A stretch of DNA of 64,000 bases from Thorsellia anophelis DSM 18579 (lineage in GTDB: Bacteria; Pseudomonadota; Gammaproteobacteria; Enterobacterales; Thorselliaceae), in NCBI RefSeq assembly GCF_900111395.1, contig NZ_FOHV01000007.1, forward strand, positions 1 through 64,000. The letters are read 5' to 3'. The notes beneath the pieces are model-generated. The model was not told the origin of the DNA and made no database searches. It saw only the letters and a program-made list of their open reading frames with translations. The position numbers and the translations under genes were made by a program. Positions 19,852 through 29,405 of this stretch are shown in pieces (the stretch's first letter is position 1; every line of letters starts with the position of its first letter).

Positions 19852-19971
19852 ATGACTCAATTGAAAACTTTCATCATGTGTAGTGTTATTTGTCTTAGTT
19901 TAACCCAACTTGCAGGTTGTGGACTAAAAGGTCCGTTATATGTACCAACCACTTCCTTAACGTCTGAGTGA
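19852..19971 (+). CDS. lptM: LPS-assembly lipoprotein LptM (YifL)
   Basis: A 39-residue lipoprotein. The signal ends at the lipobox LAGC with Cys23, followed by GLKGPLYVP. The CGLKGPLY block is the hallmark of LptM/YifL, which E. coli work places with the LptDE translocon, where it helps oxidative maturation of LptD. The E. coli protein has 67 residues; here nearly all of the tail after the CGLKGPLY block is missing, with only eight or nine residues left. AAGGA lies nine bases before the ATG. The stop overlaps the region just before dapF, the same order as cyaY-lptM-dapF in E. coli, so cotranscription with dapF and tadA is likely. Confidence 0.92.
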   Translation: MTQLKTFIMCSVICLSLTQLAGCGLKGPLYVPTTSLTSE

Positions 19972-19988
19972 AATTAGGTCACAAGATT

Positions 19989-20813
19989 ATGCAATTTACA
20001 AAAATGCACGGATTAGGCAATGATTTCATGGTTGTTGATGCTGTAACCCAAAACGTATATCTTTCGGCTGAGCACATCAAAAGATTGTCTGATAGACATA
20101 AAGGAATAGGATTTGATCAACTGCTCATAGTTGAACCTCCTTATGATCCTGATGTCGATTTTAATTATCGGATTTTTAATGCAGATGGCTCAGAAGTTGC
20201 ACAATGCGGTAATGGTGCTAGATGTTTTGCCAAATTTGTTCAGCTTAAAGGATTGATTAAGCGTAATCAGATAAGAGTATCAACGAAAACGAGAAAAATG
20301 ACTTTGGTTGTCCTTGATAATCAAGATATTATGGTTGATATGGGAGAGCCTCAATTTGAGCCAGCTTTAATTCCATTTAAGGCATTAAAACATGAAAAAA
20401 CTTATCTTTTAAGAGTAGGGGATAAAACTGTTTTTTGTGGTGCAGTCTCTATGGGCAATCCTCATTGCGTAATCGTTGTAAATGATATTAATACAGCTCC
20501 TGTAAAATCCTTAGGCACACAAATTGAAAAGCATGAACGCTTTGTTGAAAAAGTGAATGTCGGATTTATGCAAGTGCTCAATAAAAACGAAATAAACCTC
20601 AGGGTGTTTGAAAGAGGCGCTGGAGAAACGCAAGCATGCGGAAGCGGCGCCTGCGCCGCTGTTGCAGTGGGTATCAATCAAGGACTGTTAAATTCAAAGG
20701 TCAAAGTGAATCTATTAGGTGGCAGCCTAACAATTGAATGGCAAGGAGAAGGCCATTCATTGTATATGGTAGGTGGTGCAGAGCAAGTATATGATGGAAC
20801 CATACATTTATGA
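19989..20813 (+). CDS. dapF: Diaminopimelate epimerase
   Basis: DapF interconverts LL- and meso-diaminopimelate for lysine and peptidoglycan synthesis. The protein has 274 residues, the same as in E. coli, starting [19 protein letters not shown]. The two catalytic cysteines are in [10 protein letters not shown] (Cys73) and [16 protein letters not shown] (near 217). ATG 19989 is preferred to an in-frame GTG at 19968 that overlaps lptM. The stop overlaps the tadA start as ATGA, which suggests coupled translation. Confidence 0.98.
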   Translation: MQFTKMHGLGNDFMVVDAVTQNVYLSAEHIKRLSDRHKGIGFDQLLIVEPPYDPDVDFNYRIFNADGSEVAQCGNGARCFAKFVQLKGLIKRNQIRVSTKTRKMTLVVLDNQDIMVDMGEPQFEPALIPFKALKHEKTYLLRVGDKTVFCGAVSMGNPHCVIVVNDINTAPVKSLGTQIEKHERFVEKVNVGFMQVLNKNEINLRVFERGAGETQACGSGACAAVAVGINQGLLNSKVKVNLLGGSLTIEWQGEGHSLYMVGGAEQVYDGTIHL

Positions 20814-21343
20814 TAATGGATACGCTTGACATCAAGGATGATGAATATTGGATGAGGCGAGCATTCGCTTTAGCTGATAAAGCAAAAATGCAAAATGAAA
20901 TTCCTGTTGGAGCAGTGCTTGTACAAGATAATCAATTGATTGCTGAAGGTTGGAATCAAATGATTGGTCAACATGATCCAACTGCACATGCTGAAATAGT
21001 TGCACTTAGGAAAGCAGGCTTAAGCATTGAAAATTATCGATTGCTTGATATGACACTTTATGTCACTTTAGAACCTTGTATCATGTGTGCGGGAGCTTTG
21101 ATTCACGCCAGAATCAAACGAATCGTTTATGGAGCCAAGGATTTTAAGACTGGCGCAGCAGGTTCTTTTATTGATATATTCTCACAACAACATTTAAACC
21201 ATTATATAGAAGTTCAGGGAGGAATTCTTGAACAGGCTTGCAGCGAACAGCTAAGTCTATTTTTTAAAGAAAGACGAGCTCAGAAAAAACGTCAAAAGCA
21301 AACCTTTGGTCAAACCAGTGCTTTCAATGAGTCTGCGAGCTAA
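20810..21343 (+). CDS. tadA: tRNA-specific adenosine deaminase
   Basis: TadA converts A34 to inosine in tRNA-Arg(ACG), allowing it to read several Arg codons. The 177 residues contain the zinc deaminase motif HAEIVAL (His60, Glu62) and PCIMCAGAL (Cys90, Cys93), plus [16 protein letters not shown] before it and the basic tail [10 protein letters not shown]. The start overlaps the dapF stop; a second ATG at 20816 is a possible alternative. In E. coli tadA is elsewhere, so dapF-tadA is a local arrangement. Confidence 0.96.
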   Translation: MIMDTLDIKDDEYWMRRAFALADKAKMQNEIPVGAVLVQDNQLIAEGWNQMIGQHDPTAHAEIVALRKAGLSIENYRLLDMTLYVTLEPCIMCAGALIHARIKRIVYGAKDFKTGAAGSFIDIFSQQHLNHYIEVQGGILEQACSEQLSLFFKERRAQKKRQKQTFGQTSAFNESAS

Positions 21344-21474
21344 TAATTTTTTAATGTGATGCTTATCTTAGTATTTTTTACAAATGAATCTTGTAAAAAC
21401 CAATGCTTTCGATTTAAAAAAGGCGAATTTATCAACAATTGAAACAACTTTCTGGGTTGAACTAACAAAATTGA

Positions 21475-21502
21475 TTGCTCAATTTGATTTATTTGGTACA
21501 AT
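21475..21502 (+). promoter_or_regulatory. Candidate promoter of tRNA-Val
   Basis: TTGCTC (21475-21480) and TACAAT (21497-21502) with a 16-base spacer, followed by the GC-rich stretch GCTGCCCG near the expected start point. A GC-rich discriminator is usual for stringently controlled stable-RNA promoters. It lies just upstream of the tRNA. Confidence 0.55.
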
Positions 21503-21525
21503 GCTGCCCGCAACATTCATTCTAT

Positions 21526-21602
21526 GTGCCTATAGCTCAGTTGGTTAGAGCACCACCTTGACATGGTGGGGGTCGGTGGTTCGAGTCCACTTAGGCACAC
21601 CA
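21526..21602 (+). tRNA. valV: tRNA-Val (GAC)
   Basis: A 77-base cloverleaf with encoded CCA. The acceptor is GTGCCTA with TAGGCAC, the D-arm reads TAGCTCAGTTGGTTAGAGC, the anticodon arm CCACCTTGACATGGTGG carries GAC, and the T-loop reads GGTTCGAGTCC. It stands alone downstream of tadA. I see no integrase or repeated 3' end nearby, so there is no sign of use as an attachment site. Confidence 0.96.
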
Positions 21603-22097
21603 ATATTTCATATAATCGTTCTGAATATATTCCTCAAATTAACCCCTGAAAAATTTCAAAGTCAATCATTCAAAGTCTATTTCATCATATTATTAAATAA
21701 ATTGCTCACTAATTACTTGCGGCTTTTATTGCATCATTAATACAAAATATAGTTAGTAAGGCGACATAGCAGAGCTAACTGTTTTTAGTTAAAGTCATGA
21801 ATGCTGGCGTGTATTCATTTTCAATTTTGTTCTAAATTATGTGAATAAATTGAATTTTGTTTGCCTATTCCTTTGTTATGTATTTAAATCGATTAGCTAA
21901 CTATATGAAAGTATTTTAGTAATCATTTTGGGATTTTGTGGGGCTTAACTTGCTTATTTCTAATTGAGACAGGCTCTTATTATTTCATACACAATAGTTA
22001 AGTATAAAATGTTAGGGCTTGTCTATTACGATCTGGAAATACTTGATTCACGAAATATGCGTTAGACAAAAAAACATATAAAACGGGTGGACTAAAA
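21603..22097. other. Intergenic region after tRNA-Val, no feature recognised
   Basis: About 500 AT-rich bases without an ORF of note. No clear terminator follows the tRNA directly. The promoter and GGTGG-type ribosome site of the 22098 gene are at the right end. Confidence 0.4.
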
Positions 22098-23243
22098 ATG
22101 ACTCTATATCGATTCGAAACAATTGATTCTGATTTAAGCATAGATGCTAAACATTCGTTAAGAGCGATTTCAAGTCGCGCTGAAATTACGCGAAATCTGT
22201 TTTCAGTTTGGTACGATTACAGTGATTTAAAAGCAAATCCTGCTAAAGTAATGTTGGATTTTTTTGATATTGGTTTTCGCTATTCTGAATGGGGGAGTCC
22301 TAGTATCTATGTGCGTGTACCGGTAGGCGTGATACCAGAAGTTTTCTTGTCCTCAGATATGAAATGGCTTGATAGTATGTCAAAAAATGATTCATATCAA
22401 CTATTAGAGTTTTATTTGGACAGTGAAGAGTCGGGCGATTATTATAGCTATGACGATGATGAAATTGACGGGATTATGGCAAGCATAAAAGAACTACGAG
22501 ATCAAATCTTAAAAGGTGATTATCGTTTATTTTACTTGCTCTGGTTAGATGAGTACCAAGAAGGAAATCTTGGTAAGCTTCCTTTAATTGCATATGACTT
22601 TGAGAAATTAAATGCACCTTTAGAAAGTATTATAGATGTTTTTAAACTATCATATATTCCAATAAAAGCGCTTCAACTATTGTTACAAAATGAGGAATCA
22701 CATCCTAGTAGTATCACGCTAAAAACACAAAGTGACGTGAAAAGTTGGCTTAATTCTCTTTCAGAATTTGATAAGAATAAAATTTTGACTCAATTATTTG
22801 AGAAGGGAAGCCTGACAAAATATGAGGCGTTAAACCTTATTGAACCAATCGCAAAGCGTAAAGATACGCCAAAATTTGAGAAATGGTTAATGTTAGATAT
22901 GTTAGAGCCTTATTTAAATGAAGCTGCCGAGAATATAGAAAAAGCTCATCAGGCAGAAGAATTAGCTCGTCAGATTGAAGAGATGAAAGCACATATAGAA
23001 TATTTAAATCAATTATATGCAAATAGGGCAAAATTGTGGCTTGATATGGATTTTGAAGCATCGAAAGGATCGGGGGCTGGGTATAACAAGGCAGCTGAGA
23101 TTTATAAAAAGTTAAAAGAAGCTTATAAGCATTGTGATAAACTTGAAGTATTTAAGCAAAAGCAAGATGATTTTATGGCTAAACATGGGGCACGTAAAAT
23201 GCTAATCAAAAGGATTGAAGAGGTCTTCAGCCTTCTAGAATAA
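22098..23243 (+). CDS. Hypothetical protein, 381 aa, C-terminal coiled coil
   Basis: I do not recognise this protein. It has no signal or membrane segment and should be cytosolic. The N-terminal half has a patterned aromatic segment (SVWYDYSDLKANPAKVMLDF, then FDIGFRYSEWGSPSIYVRVP) and an acidic patch SGDYYSYDDDEIDG near residue 112. From about 255 the sequence is strongly helical: EAAENIEKAHQAEELARQIE followed by MKAHIEYLNQLYANRAKLW and ending in RKMLIKRIEEVF, which suggests a coiled coil. An SGAGYNKAAEIYKKLKEAY repeat-like helix pair lies in between. It stands as a single gene between tRNA-Val and pykF, a plausible accessory insertion. Confidence 0.78.
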   Translation: MTLYRFETIDSDLSIDAKHSLRAISSRAEITRNLFSVWYDYSDLKANPAKVMLDFFDIGFRYSEWGSPSIYVRVPVGVIPEVFLSSDMKWLDSMSKNDSYQLLEFYLDSEESGDYYSYDDDEIDGIMASIKELRDQILKGDYRLFYLLWLDEYQEGNLGKLPLIAYDFEKLNAPLESIIDVFKLSYIPIKALQLLLQNEESHPSSITLKTQSDVKSWLNSLSEFDKNKILTQLFEKGSLTKYEALNLIEPIAKRKDTPKFEKWLMLDMLEPYLNEAAENIEKAHQAEELARQIEEMKAHIEYLNQLYANRAKLWLDMDFEASKGSGAGYNKAAEIYKKLKEAYKHCDKLEVFKQKQDDFMAKHGARKMLIKRIEEVFSLLE

Positions 23244-23546
23244 AAGAAGTAGTAAATTATATTTGATATTTTGATTATTAAATATAAGTCAAACTTTTGT
23301 TGCGATATGTATTATTTGAACGTGCGTTTTTAATCTCCCCCCTCCCTTAAAAATGGGGTTTTACGGCATGCAGGATAAAATATTATCATAGTGTGTACGA
23401 ATAGAGCTCGTTGAATTGTGATTTATCACTTTTTAAATTGATATTCTGATAATGTTGCTTTATAAACTGGCTTGAGTTTCTTATAATAGGTTGAGTGATT
23501 GAATTAAACGTATTTTGTAAACCTTAAACTGAGAAGAGTAGAAAAA
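23244..23546. other. Intergenic region upstream of pykF
   Basis: About 300 bases. A C-rich/G-rich pair around 23336-23362 (CCCCTCCCTTAAAAATGGGG) followed by TTTTA may be a weak terminator for the 22098 gene. TATAAT at 23482-23487 is a good -10 element for pykF, but its -35 (TTTATA at 23459) is poor. Confidence 0.4.
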
Positions 23547-24962
23547 ATGAAAAAAACCAAAATTGTTTGTACGATTGGACCGAAAACTGAATCTGAAGAA
23601 ATGTTAGGTAAGTTAATCGATGCTGGCATGAATGTTATGCGTTTAAATTTTTCGCATGGTGATTATGAAGAACACGGTCAAAGAATTGTTAATTTTAGGT
23701 CAATTCTTGCTAAAAAAGGTGCGTTAGGTGCTATTTTACTTGATACTAAAGGACCAGAGATTCGTACCGTTAAATTAGAAGGTGGTAAAGATGTTACGTT
23801 AGTACCAGGTCAAACCTTTACTTTTACAACAGATAGTTCAGTTGTAGGTAATAACCAAAAAGTGGCTGTGACCTATCCTGGATTTGCAAAAGATTTGTCT
23901 GTTGGCAATACTGTTTTAGTGGATGATGGTTTGATTGGCATGAAAGTCACAGCTATTACAGCCACAGAAGTCATATGTGAAGTATTAAATGGTGGTGATT
24001 TAGGTGAAAATAAAGGCATTAATTTACCTAATGTGACAGTTAACTTACCTGCTTTATCAACTAAGGATAAAAACGATCTTGTATTTGGTTGTGAGCAAGG
24101 TGTTGACTATATTGCAGCTTCATTTATTCGTAAAAAATCAGATGTTATTGAAATGCGTGAGCATTTAGATGCAAATGGCGGTCAGCAAATTAAAATCATT
24201 TCAAAAATTGAAAACCAAGAAGGTTTAAATAACTTTGATGAAATTTTAGCTGTATCTGATGGTATTATGGTTGCCCGTGGTGATTTAGGGGTAGAGATCC
24301 CAGTAGAAGAAGTAATCTTTGCTCAAAAAATGATGATTGAAAAATGTAACGAAGCTCGTAAAATTGTCATTACTGCAACACAAATGCTTGACTCAATGAT
24401 CAAAAATCCACGTCCTACACGTGCAGAAGCGGGAGATGTTGCTAACGCAGTGTTAGATGGTACAGATGCTGTTATGTTGTCAGGTGAGAGTGCTAAAGGT
24501 AAATATCCACTAGAAGCGGTTCAAACGATGGCAACAATTTGCCAGCGTACAGATAGAATTATGCCTGTACGTGCTGATATTCGTAAAGTAAGCCATAAGC
24601 TTCGTATTACCGAAGCAGTGTGCTTAGGGGCGGTCGAAACAGCTGAAACGTTGGATGCAAAATTAATTATTGTTGCAACTGAAGGTGGGAAATCTGCAAA
24701 ATCAATTCGTAAGTATTTTCCTCATGCTTTAATTTTAGCTTTAACCACAAATCCAACCACAGCACGCCAATTAACGTTAGCTAAAGGTGTTATCCCATTG
24801 ATCTCAGATAAAATAGCTTCAACAGATGATTTTTATCATATTGGTAAAAAAGCGGCGATCAGTTCTGGTTTAGCACAAAAAGGCGATGTAGTTGTGATGG
24901 TTTCGGGTGCTTTAGTACCTCAAGGAACGACAAATACTGCATCAGTACATGTTTTAGATTAA
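23547..24962 (+). CDS. pykF: Pyruvate kinase I
   Basis: Pyruvate kinase transfers phosphate from phosphoenolpyruvate to ADP, the last step of glycolysis. The 471-residue protein begins [20 protein letters not shown] and shows [14 protein letters not shown], the active-site region [11 protein letters not shown] with the catalytic Lys, [12 protein letters not shown] and the domain-A stretch [20 protein letters not shown]. The allosteric C-domain is complete. Length and sequence point to the PykF type rather than PykA. It is followed by lpp on the same strand, the same neighbour pair as in E. coli. Confidence 0.97.
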   Translation: MKKTKIVCTIGPKTESEEMLGKLIDAGMNVMRLNFSHGDYEEHGQRIVNFRSILAKKGALGAILLDTKGPEIRTVKLEGGKDVTLVPGQTFTFTTDSSVVGNNQKVAVTYPGFAKDLSVGNTVLVDDGLIGMKVTAITATEVICEVLNGGDLGENKGINLPNVTVNLPALSTKDKNDLVFGCEQGVDYIAASFIRKKSDVIEMREHLDANGGQQIKIISKIENQEGLNNFDEILAVSDGIMVARGDLGVEIPVEEVIFAQKMMIEKCNEARKIVITATQMLDSMIKNPRPTRAEAGDVANAVLDGTDAVMLSGESAKGKYPLEAVQTMATICQRTDRIMPVRADIRKVSHKLRITEAVCLGAVETAETLDAKLIIVATEGGKSAKSIRKYFPHALILALTTNPTTARQLTLAKGVIPLISDKIASTDDFYHIGKKAAISSGLAQKGDVVVMVSGALVPQGTTNTASVHVLD

Positions 24963-25188
24963 AATTTTACAGTAAGAGATTTGCTTTCTATATGCAACAC
25001 AGTGTAGAATTAGCGCCGGTATCTATTAAGGCGTTTTAAATTATCTCAAATAGTGGTTTAGTTTTAGATTAATTAAAAAAGCGTAAAATAAAACAAAGAA
25101 AATTATTTCTTTTTTGCGTGATACCTGCGATAATCTTATCGCTACATGGAAATAATTTAAAATTAATTTTTTTTAGAGGATGTTTATA

Positions 25189-25404
25189 ATGAATCGTAAA
25201 ATCGTTTTAGGTGCTATCGTATTAGCTTCTACAGTTTTAGCTGGTTGTGCTTCAAATGCACGTGTTGACGCTGTTGAAGGTCAATTAAATTCTATCAATG
25301 CTAAACTTGATGGCTTAAGTGCACAAATCGAAACAGCTATCGGCGAAGCTAAACGTGCTAATGACCGTTTAGACAACATGCAAAAGAAATCTTACACTAA
25401 ATAA
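25189..25404 (+). CDS. lpp: Major outer-membrane (Braun) lipoprotein Lpp
   Basis: Lpp ties the outer membrane to peptidoglycan. The 71-residue precursor has the lipobox VLAGC with Cys20, and the mature part is a trimeric coiled-coil helix ending in Lys, the residue that is attached to diaminopimelate. Mature length is 52 residues against 58 in E. coli: between NAK and RLDNM the E. coli helix has five heptads and this one four, so exactly one heptad is missing and one residue is added at the tail (KKSYTK). ATG 25189 has AGAGGA eight bases upstream. A strong terminator follows. The position after pykF is conserved. Confidence 0.95.
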   Translation: MNRKIVLGAIVLASTVLAGCASNARVDAVEGQLNSINAKLDGLSAQIETAIGEAKRANDRLDNMQKKSYTK

Positions 25405-25421
25405 GATTACTTAACATGTTT

Positions 25422-25449
25422 ATGGCGCATTTAATGCGCCATTTTTTTT
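25422..25449 (+). terminator. Rho-independent terminator of lpp
   Basis: TGGCGCAT (25423-25430) and ATGCGCCA (25434-25441) form a tight GC-rich stem with a three-base loop, followed by eight T residues. It lies 18 bases after the lpp stop, as expected for a very highly expressed gene. Confidence 0.95.
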
Positions 25450-25728
25450 GCCTATAAGAAAGAGTTAAAACCTTTTATGGTAATTTTAAAATTAAAAGCG
25501 TTATTTATATTCTTTTGCTATGATGATTTTTTATTAAAATGATCAACTAATTGATCTGCTACTTAATAAAAGTTACATTTTAGGGTATGATATGTAAAAT
25601 AGTTGAATTGATGTTTGCGAATCAATCGTAAATATGATTACAATGTACGCTAACGTGTTTTTTGAGTAAAAAGTAATTTAAGTTTTAAATTATTGGCATG
25701 ATTTAATTAATAAATTTAGGTAATGGTG
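25450..25728. other. Intergenic region upstream of the fliA-like gene
   Basis: AT-rich spacer of about 280 bases after the lpp terminator. It should contain the promoter of the sigma factor gene. I see no FlhDC-like or sigma28-like site, but such sites are degenerate and cannot be excluded by eye. Confidence 0.35.
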
Positions 25729-26469
25729 ATGCATAAAGCAGCGGAGCTGTACACTTCAACAGGGTCTATTGATAAACGAGCACAATGGGAAAACTTTTCA
25801 CCATTAGTCAGACAAGAAGCTTTAAGGCTGCAAGTCAGGCTGCCTGCTTCTGTCCAATTAGATGATCTTATTCAAGCAGGCGCAATTGGATTGCTTGATG
25901 CACTTGATAAATTTGATGCTTCTTTAGGTACAGCTTTTAGTACTTATGCAGTTCAGCGTATCAGAGGCTCTATGTTAGACGAGTTACGTAGTCGTGACTG
26001 GGCACCAAGAAGTGTTAGGCGAAATGCAAGGGATATTGCTAAAGCAATTAATGCACTTGAACAAACTTTATTACGCTCACCTACAGAAAGTGAAGTTGCT
26101 GAGTATCTTGGTATTGAAATTCAAGAGTATTGGCAAATGCTTCAAGATACGAATAACAGTCAAATAATTGATTATGAAGAATGGCAAGATGAGAATGAAG
26201 AAGACGGTGAACCTGTCGCTTCTCATATTGAGCATGAACAATCCTCGCATAACCCCTTAAAATCTCTAATGGGCGATGAATTAAAAACCCATGTGATGGA
26301 GGCAATAGAAGCATTGCCTGAAAAAGAGAAATTGGTATTACAGTTATATTATCAAGAAGACTTGAATCTAAAAGAGATCGGCGTGGTGCTAAATGTGGGA
26401 GAGTCAAGAGTATGCCAACTTCACAGCCAAGCAGTAAAACGTATTAGAGCAAAGCTCGAAACATATTAG
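25729..26469 (+). CDS. fliA: Sigma-28 factor, FliA type
   Basis: FliA directs RNA polymerase to late flagellar and chemotaxis promoters in motile bacteria. The 246 residues align over full length with E. coli FliA: LVRQEALRLQVRLPASVQLD and DLIQAGAIGLLDALDKFDA in region 2, FSTYAVQRIRGSMLDELRSR and DWAPRSVRRNAR in regions 2.4 and 3, and LVLQLYYQEDLNLKEIGVVL in the region 4 helix-turn-helix. An acidic insert (EEWQDENEEDGEPV) sits between regions 3 and 4. ATG 25729 is preferred because TTTAGG is eight bases upstream; two earlier in-frame starts lie too close to it. No flagellin, flgM, fliZ or other flagellar gene is nearby in this window. Confidence 0.93.
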   Translation: MHKAAELYTSTGSIDKRAQWENFSPLVRQEALRLQVRLPASVQLDDLIQAGAIGLLDALDKFDASLGTAFSTYAVQRIRGSMLDELRSRDWAPRSVRRNARDIAKAINALEQTLLRSPTESEVAEYLGIEIQEYWQMLQDTNNSQIIDYEEWQDENEEDGEPVASHIEHEQSSHNPLKSLMGDELKTHVMEAIEALPEKEKLVLQLYYQEDLNLKEIGVVLNVGESRVCQLHSQAVKRIRAKLETY

Positions 26470-26481
26470 TCGATATATGTT

Positions 26482-26515
26482 CCCCGATAAATATCTGAGA
26501 TATTAATATCAGGGG
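26482..26515. other. Hairpin between convergent fliA and ltaE
   Basis: CCCC (26482-26485) and GGGG (26512-26515) flank an inner palindrome ATATCTGAGATAT. The structure sits between two convergent genes and may end both transcripts, but T runs on either side are weak. Confidence 0.4.
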
Positions 26516-26579
26516 CTAATCCAACCTACTTATCTAGTCAATTATCATTCAATTCGCTTTGTTTCATCAATTATGTTAA

Positions 26580-27602
26580 TTAATTGCGTTGATAAGTATT
26601 AAATGCATTAATAACAGTATTTAGACCCTCATCAGTGATGTCTTTATGTAATACGATTCTAAGCGAATTACCCGCGCCGCCATAACTTAATAAAATCTTG
26701 TTTGATTTCATGGTTTCATTTAGCTTGATAAGAGTCTGTTCACTGTCATTAATAAAAATCATATTGGTTTGAGCTTGATTATCTTTTACTTGCCAGCCTA
26801 AGTTAATTAAACATTCAGCTAAGGTGCTTGCGCGATCATGATCTTCTTTTAGTCTATTAATATTATGTTCTAGGCAAAATAGTCCAGCTGCAGCTAACAC
26901 ACCACTTTGTCGCATGCCCCCACCAAGCATTTTTCGCCAAGCCTTAGCTCTGCTTATAAAGTCAGTATTGCCACATAAAACTGAACCTACAGGAGCACCA
27001 AGCCCCTTTGATAGGCATAATGACACTGAATCATATGGCGCTGTCAGTTTTTTTAACTCTGTATTTGTTGCAATAGAGGCATTAAATAGCCTAGCGCCAT
27101 CTAAGTGAACTTTAAGGCCATGTTTTTTTCTAACCGTTTGGCAAACAGTTTCTTGATAGCCTAAATCAATGACTTTCCCATTGAATGTGTTTTCTAGGCA
27201 AAGTAAAGTGGTTGGTGCAAAATGAATATCTTTAGGTTTGATACTTGCTAATACTTTTTCAAGTGGCAAAGTGCCATCTTCATTCTCTATAATTGGTTTA
27301 GGGAGAGTCCCTCCTAAGACAGCGCTTCCGCCTGCTTCATATTGGTAAATATGTGCATGTTCACCAACAATAAATGAGTCGCCACGCTGGCAATGTGCTA
27401 GGATAGCAACAAGATTTGATTGGGTGCCAGTAGGCATAAAAAGAGCCGCTTCTTTACCTGATAAAGTAGCTGCTTTTTCCTGTAATAGGTTAACAGTTGG
27501 GTCATCTTCGTAGACATCATCCCCAACTTTAGCCATGCTCATAGCTTGACGCATTTTTTCACAAGGTTGGGTCACGGTATCACTTCTTAAATCAATTATC
27601 AT
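26580..27602 (-). CDS. ltaE: Low-specificity L-threonine aldolase
   Basis: A PLP enzyme that cleaves L-threonine and L-allo-threonine to glycine and acetaldehyde, giving an alternative glycine source. The 340 residues (E. coli 333) begin [17 protein letters not shown] and contain [31 protein letters not shown], the PLP lysine in [14 protein letters not shown], and [20 protein letters not shown] good ribosome site (GGAGC) precedes the ATG. It is divergent from a Bcr-type exporter with about 60 bases between the start codons, so the promoters overlap. Confidence 0.95.
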   Translation of the reverse strand: MIIDLRSDTVTQPCEKMRQAMSMAKVGDDVYEDDPTVNLLQEKAATLSGKEAALFMPTGTQSNLVAILAHCQRGDSFIVGEHAHIYQYEAGGSAVLGGTLPKPIIENEDGTLPLEKVLASIKPKDIHFAPTTLLCLENTFNGKVIDLGYQETVCQTVRKKHGLKVHLDGARLFNASIATNTELKKLTAPYDSVSLCLSKGLGAPVGSVLCGNTDFISRAKAWRKMLGGGMRQSGVLAAAGLFCLEHNINRLKEDHDRASTLAECLINLGWQVKDNQAQTNMIFINDSEQTLIKLNETMKSNKILLSYGGAGNSLRIVLHKDITDEGLNTVINAFNTYQRN

Positions 27603-27661
27603 ATTAGCTCCAATTAAATATCATTATAGTAGTATAGAACTTTAAATTAATAGGTGAGTAT

Positions 27662-28927
27662 ATGCAAGATAAGATACCTTCTCGCACTCAAGAGAATGGT
27701 TTGAATGACACTATTTTAGATGCAGACATGCAGCGTTATAGGCGTAAACGCTATATTTTTTTATTAGGCTTCATTTCTATGCTGATGCCTCTTGCCGTTG
27801 ATATGTATCTATCTGCTATGCCAGCTATGGCAAAATTCTTTGCAACGAATGAAGGGCAAATTCAACTGACATTGAGTAGCTATATATTAGGTTTTGCTCT
27901 GGGGCAACTTATTTATGGTCCTATTTCAGATAGTATTGGCCGAAAACCTGTTATTATTTATGGTATTTTGACCTTTGCATTGGTTTCGCTTGGCTGTGCG
28001 TTTGTTGAAAATATTGACCAGTTAATTGTGCTACGTTTTTTTCATGGCTTGACGGCTGCATCGGCTGCTGTTGTTATCAATGCGCTTTTAAGAGATACGT
28101 TTAAAAACCAAGAATTTTCCAAAATGCTTTCAATGGTGTTATTAGTTAGCAATATTGCGCCTCTAACAGCGCCGCTCATGGGAGGATGGATTCTTTATTG
28201 GCTAAATTGGCAGGCGATTTTTATTACACTTGGAATTTTAGGGCTATTCACCTTTGTCTTAGCGATGGTAAATATTAAAGAAACATTAATCATTCAAAAG
28301 CGACATCCCTTTAGTTTAATTCGCATTTTGAGAAATTTTGTCTCAATAGGAACCAACCCTGCAGTATTATGCTTTATGCTAACAACTTCGTTTTCTTTTT
28401 CAGGTATGTTTGCATTTATCACTGCGGGTTCTTCGGTCTATATTGGTCATTTTGGGGTAAGTGAAATTGATTTTGGTTATTACTTTGGCTTGAATATCGT
28501 TTTTATGATGATGCTTAATATTACTAACACTAAGCTTGTCAAGCGTTTAGGTGTATTAAGAATGTTAATTATTGGTATTAGCTTACAAACAACCATGAGT
28601 GTACTTTTAATCGTGGTTTCTTTATTGGAGTTGCCATTTATCTTTTTTGTACTGTGTGTTTCTGGTTATGTTGGATGTATTGCAATGGTTAGCTCAAATG
28701 CTATGGCTATGATTATGGACAAATTTCCTCATATAGCAGGCACGGCTTCATCACTAGCAGGTTTTACCCGATTTACAATTGCAGCGCTAGTTGGGATGGT
28801 TCTCGCTCAGATTCATACCGCAAGTGTTTGGCCAATGGTTTTAACAATGAGCGGGTGTATTATATTGGCGGCTTTATTTGCGGCTATTGCCGTTAAGATA
28901 ACACAAAATAACAGCGCAATAAAATAA
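27662..28927 (+). CDS. Bcr/CflA-family drug:proton antiporter (MFS)
   Basis: An inner-membrane major facilitator transporter with about 12 membrane helices in 421 residues. Family features are MLMPLAVDMYLSAMPAMAKF in helix 1, YILGFALGQLIYGPISDSIG with the loop 2-3 motif, RKPVIIYG, and LLVSNIAPLTAPLMGGWILY near helix 5, the antiporter motif. E. coli Bcr exports bicyclomycin, sulfonamides and cysteine; CflA relatives export chloramphenicol. The actual substrate here is unknown. It has an extended polar N-terminus of about 30 residues before helix 1. It is divergent from ltaE. Confidence 0.92.
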   Translation: MQDKIPSRTQENGLNDTILDADMQRYRRKRYIFLLGFISMLMPLAVDMYLSAMPAMAKFFATNEGQIQLTLSSYILGFALGQLIYGPISDSIGRKPVIIYGILTFALVSLGCAFVENIDQLIVLRFFHGLTAASAAVVINALLRDTFKNQEFSKMLSMVLLVSNIAPLTAPLMGGWILYWLNWQAIFITLGILGLFTFVLAMVNIKETLIIQKRHPFSLIRILRNFVSIGTNPAVLCFMLTTSFSFSGMFAFITAGSSVYIGHFGVSEIDFGYYFGLNIVFMMMLNITNTKLVKRLGVLRMLIIGISLQTTMSVLLIVVSLLELPFIFFVLCVSGYVGCIAMVSSNAMAMIMDKFPHIAGTASSLAGFTRFTIAALVGMVLAQIHTASVWPMVLTMSGCIILAALFAAIAVKITQNNSAIK

Positions 28928-29405
28928 GGTCAAAATTAGGTGCATTTTGCAAAGTGCTCGGCATCAATAAAATATTTAATTGAACCGTATCTACAGCTAA
29001 TTTCAATGATAAAATGACTCAAAATTAATGATCTGAAACCAGATCATTACATTGGTTATATTGTTTCAATATTTTTGAGTCTTATAAGCTATTACGTTAT
29101 TTAGAATAACGGCATTTTTAACCTGTCATTGTAAAAGCAGAGGAAACTTGCCTAAATAGCGATCAAACTAAAATAGACCATTTCGAGTACCTCCTCGTAA
29201 TGGTCACCATTTTAATTTACACTATATGAATGGGAATCAATGTGCAGGTTTGAGAATCTCTCAGTACCATTAGAATGGTAATTGGGACAAAATCGGGCTC
29301 AGCAACTTCAAATGATTTGGCTATATACTCTGAAATAATATGATTTATGAGACAATTTAAAAAATACAACCAACTATCAATTAATGCTTTAATGGTAATA
29401 ATGTA
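28928..29405. other. Intergenic region between the exporter and mutS
   Basis: About 480 bases without a gene. A perfect 9-bp hairpin AATGATCTG (29027-29035) and CAGATCATT (29040-29048) with loop AAAC lies 100 bases past the exporter stop; it lacks a T run, so it is a doubtful terminator. A second pair, GACCATT (29176-29182) and AATGGTC (29198-29204), is similar in strength. Nothing else is recognised. Confidence 0.45.

Noticed and set aside
21526-22097. tRNA-Val as an integration site for the 22098 gene
   Set aside because: No integrase and no repeat of the tRNA 3' end is found in the following sequence.
23336-23368. C-rich/G-rich stretch as a strong terminator or G-quadruplex
   Set aside because: Only four paired G-C positions and no four-fold G tract; at best a weak terminator.
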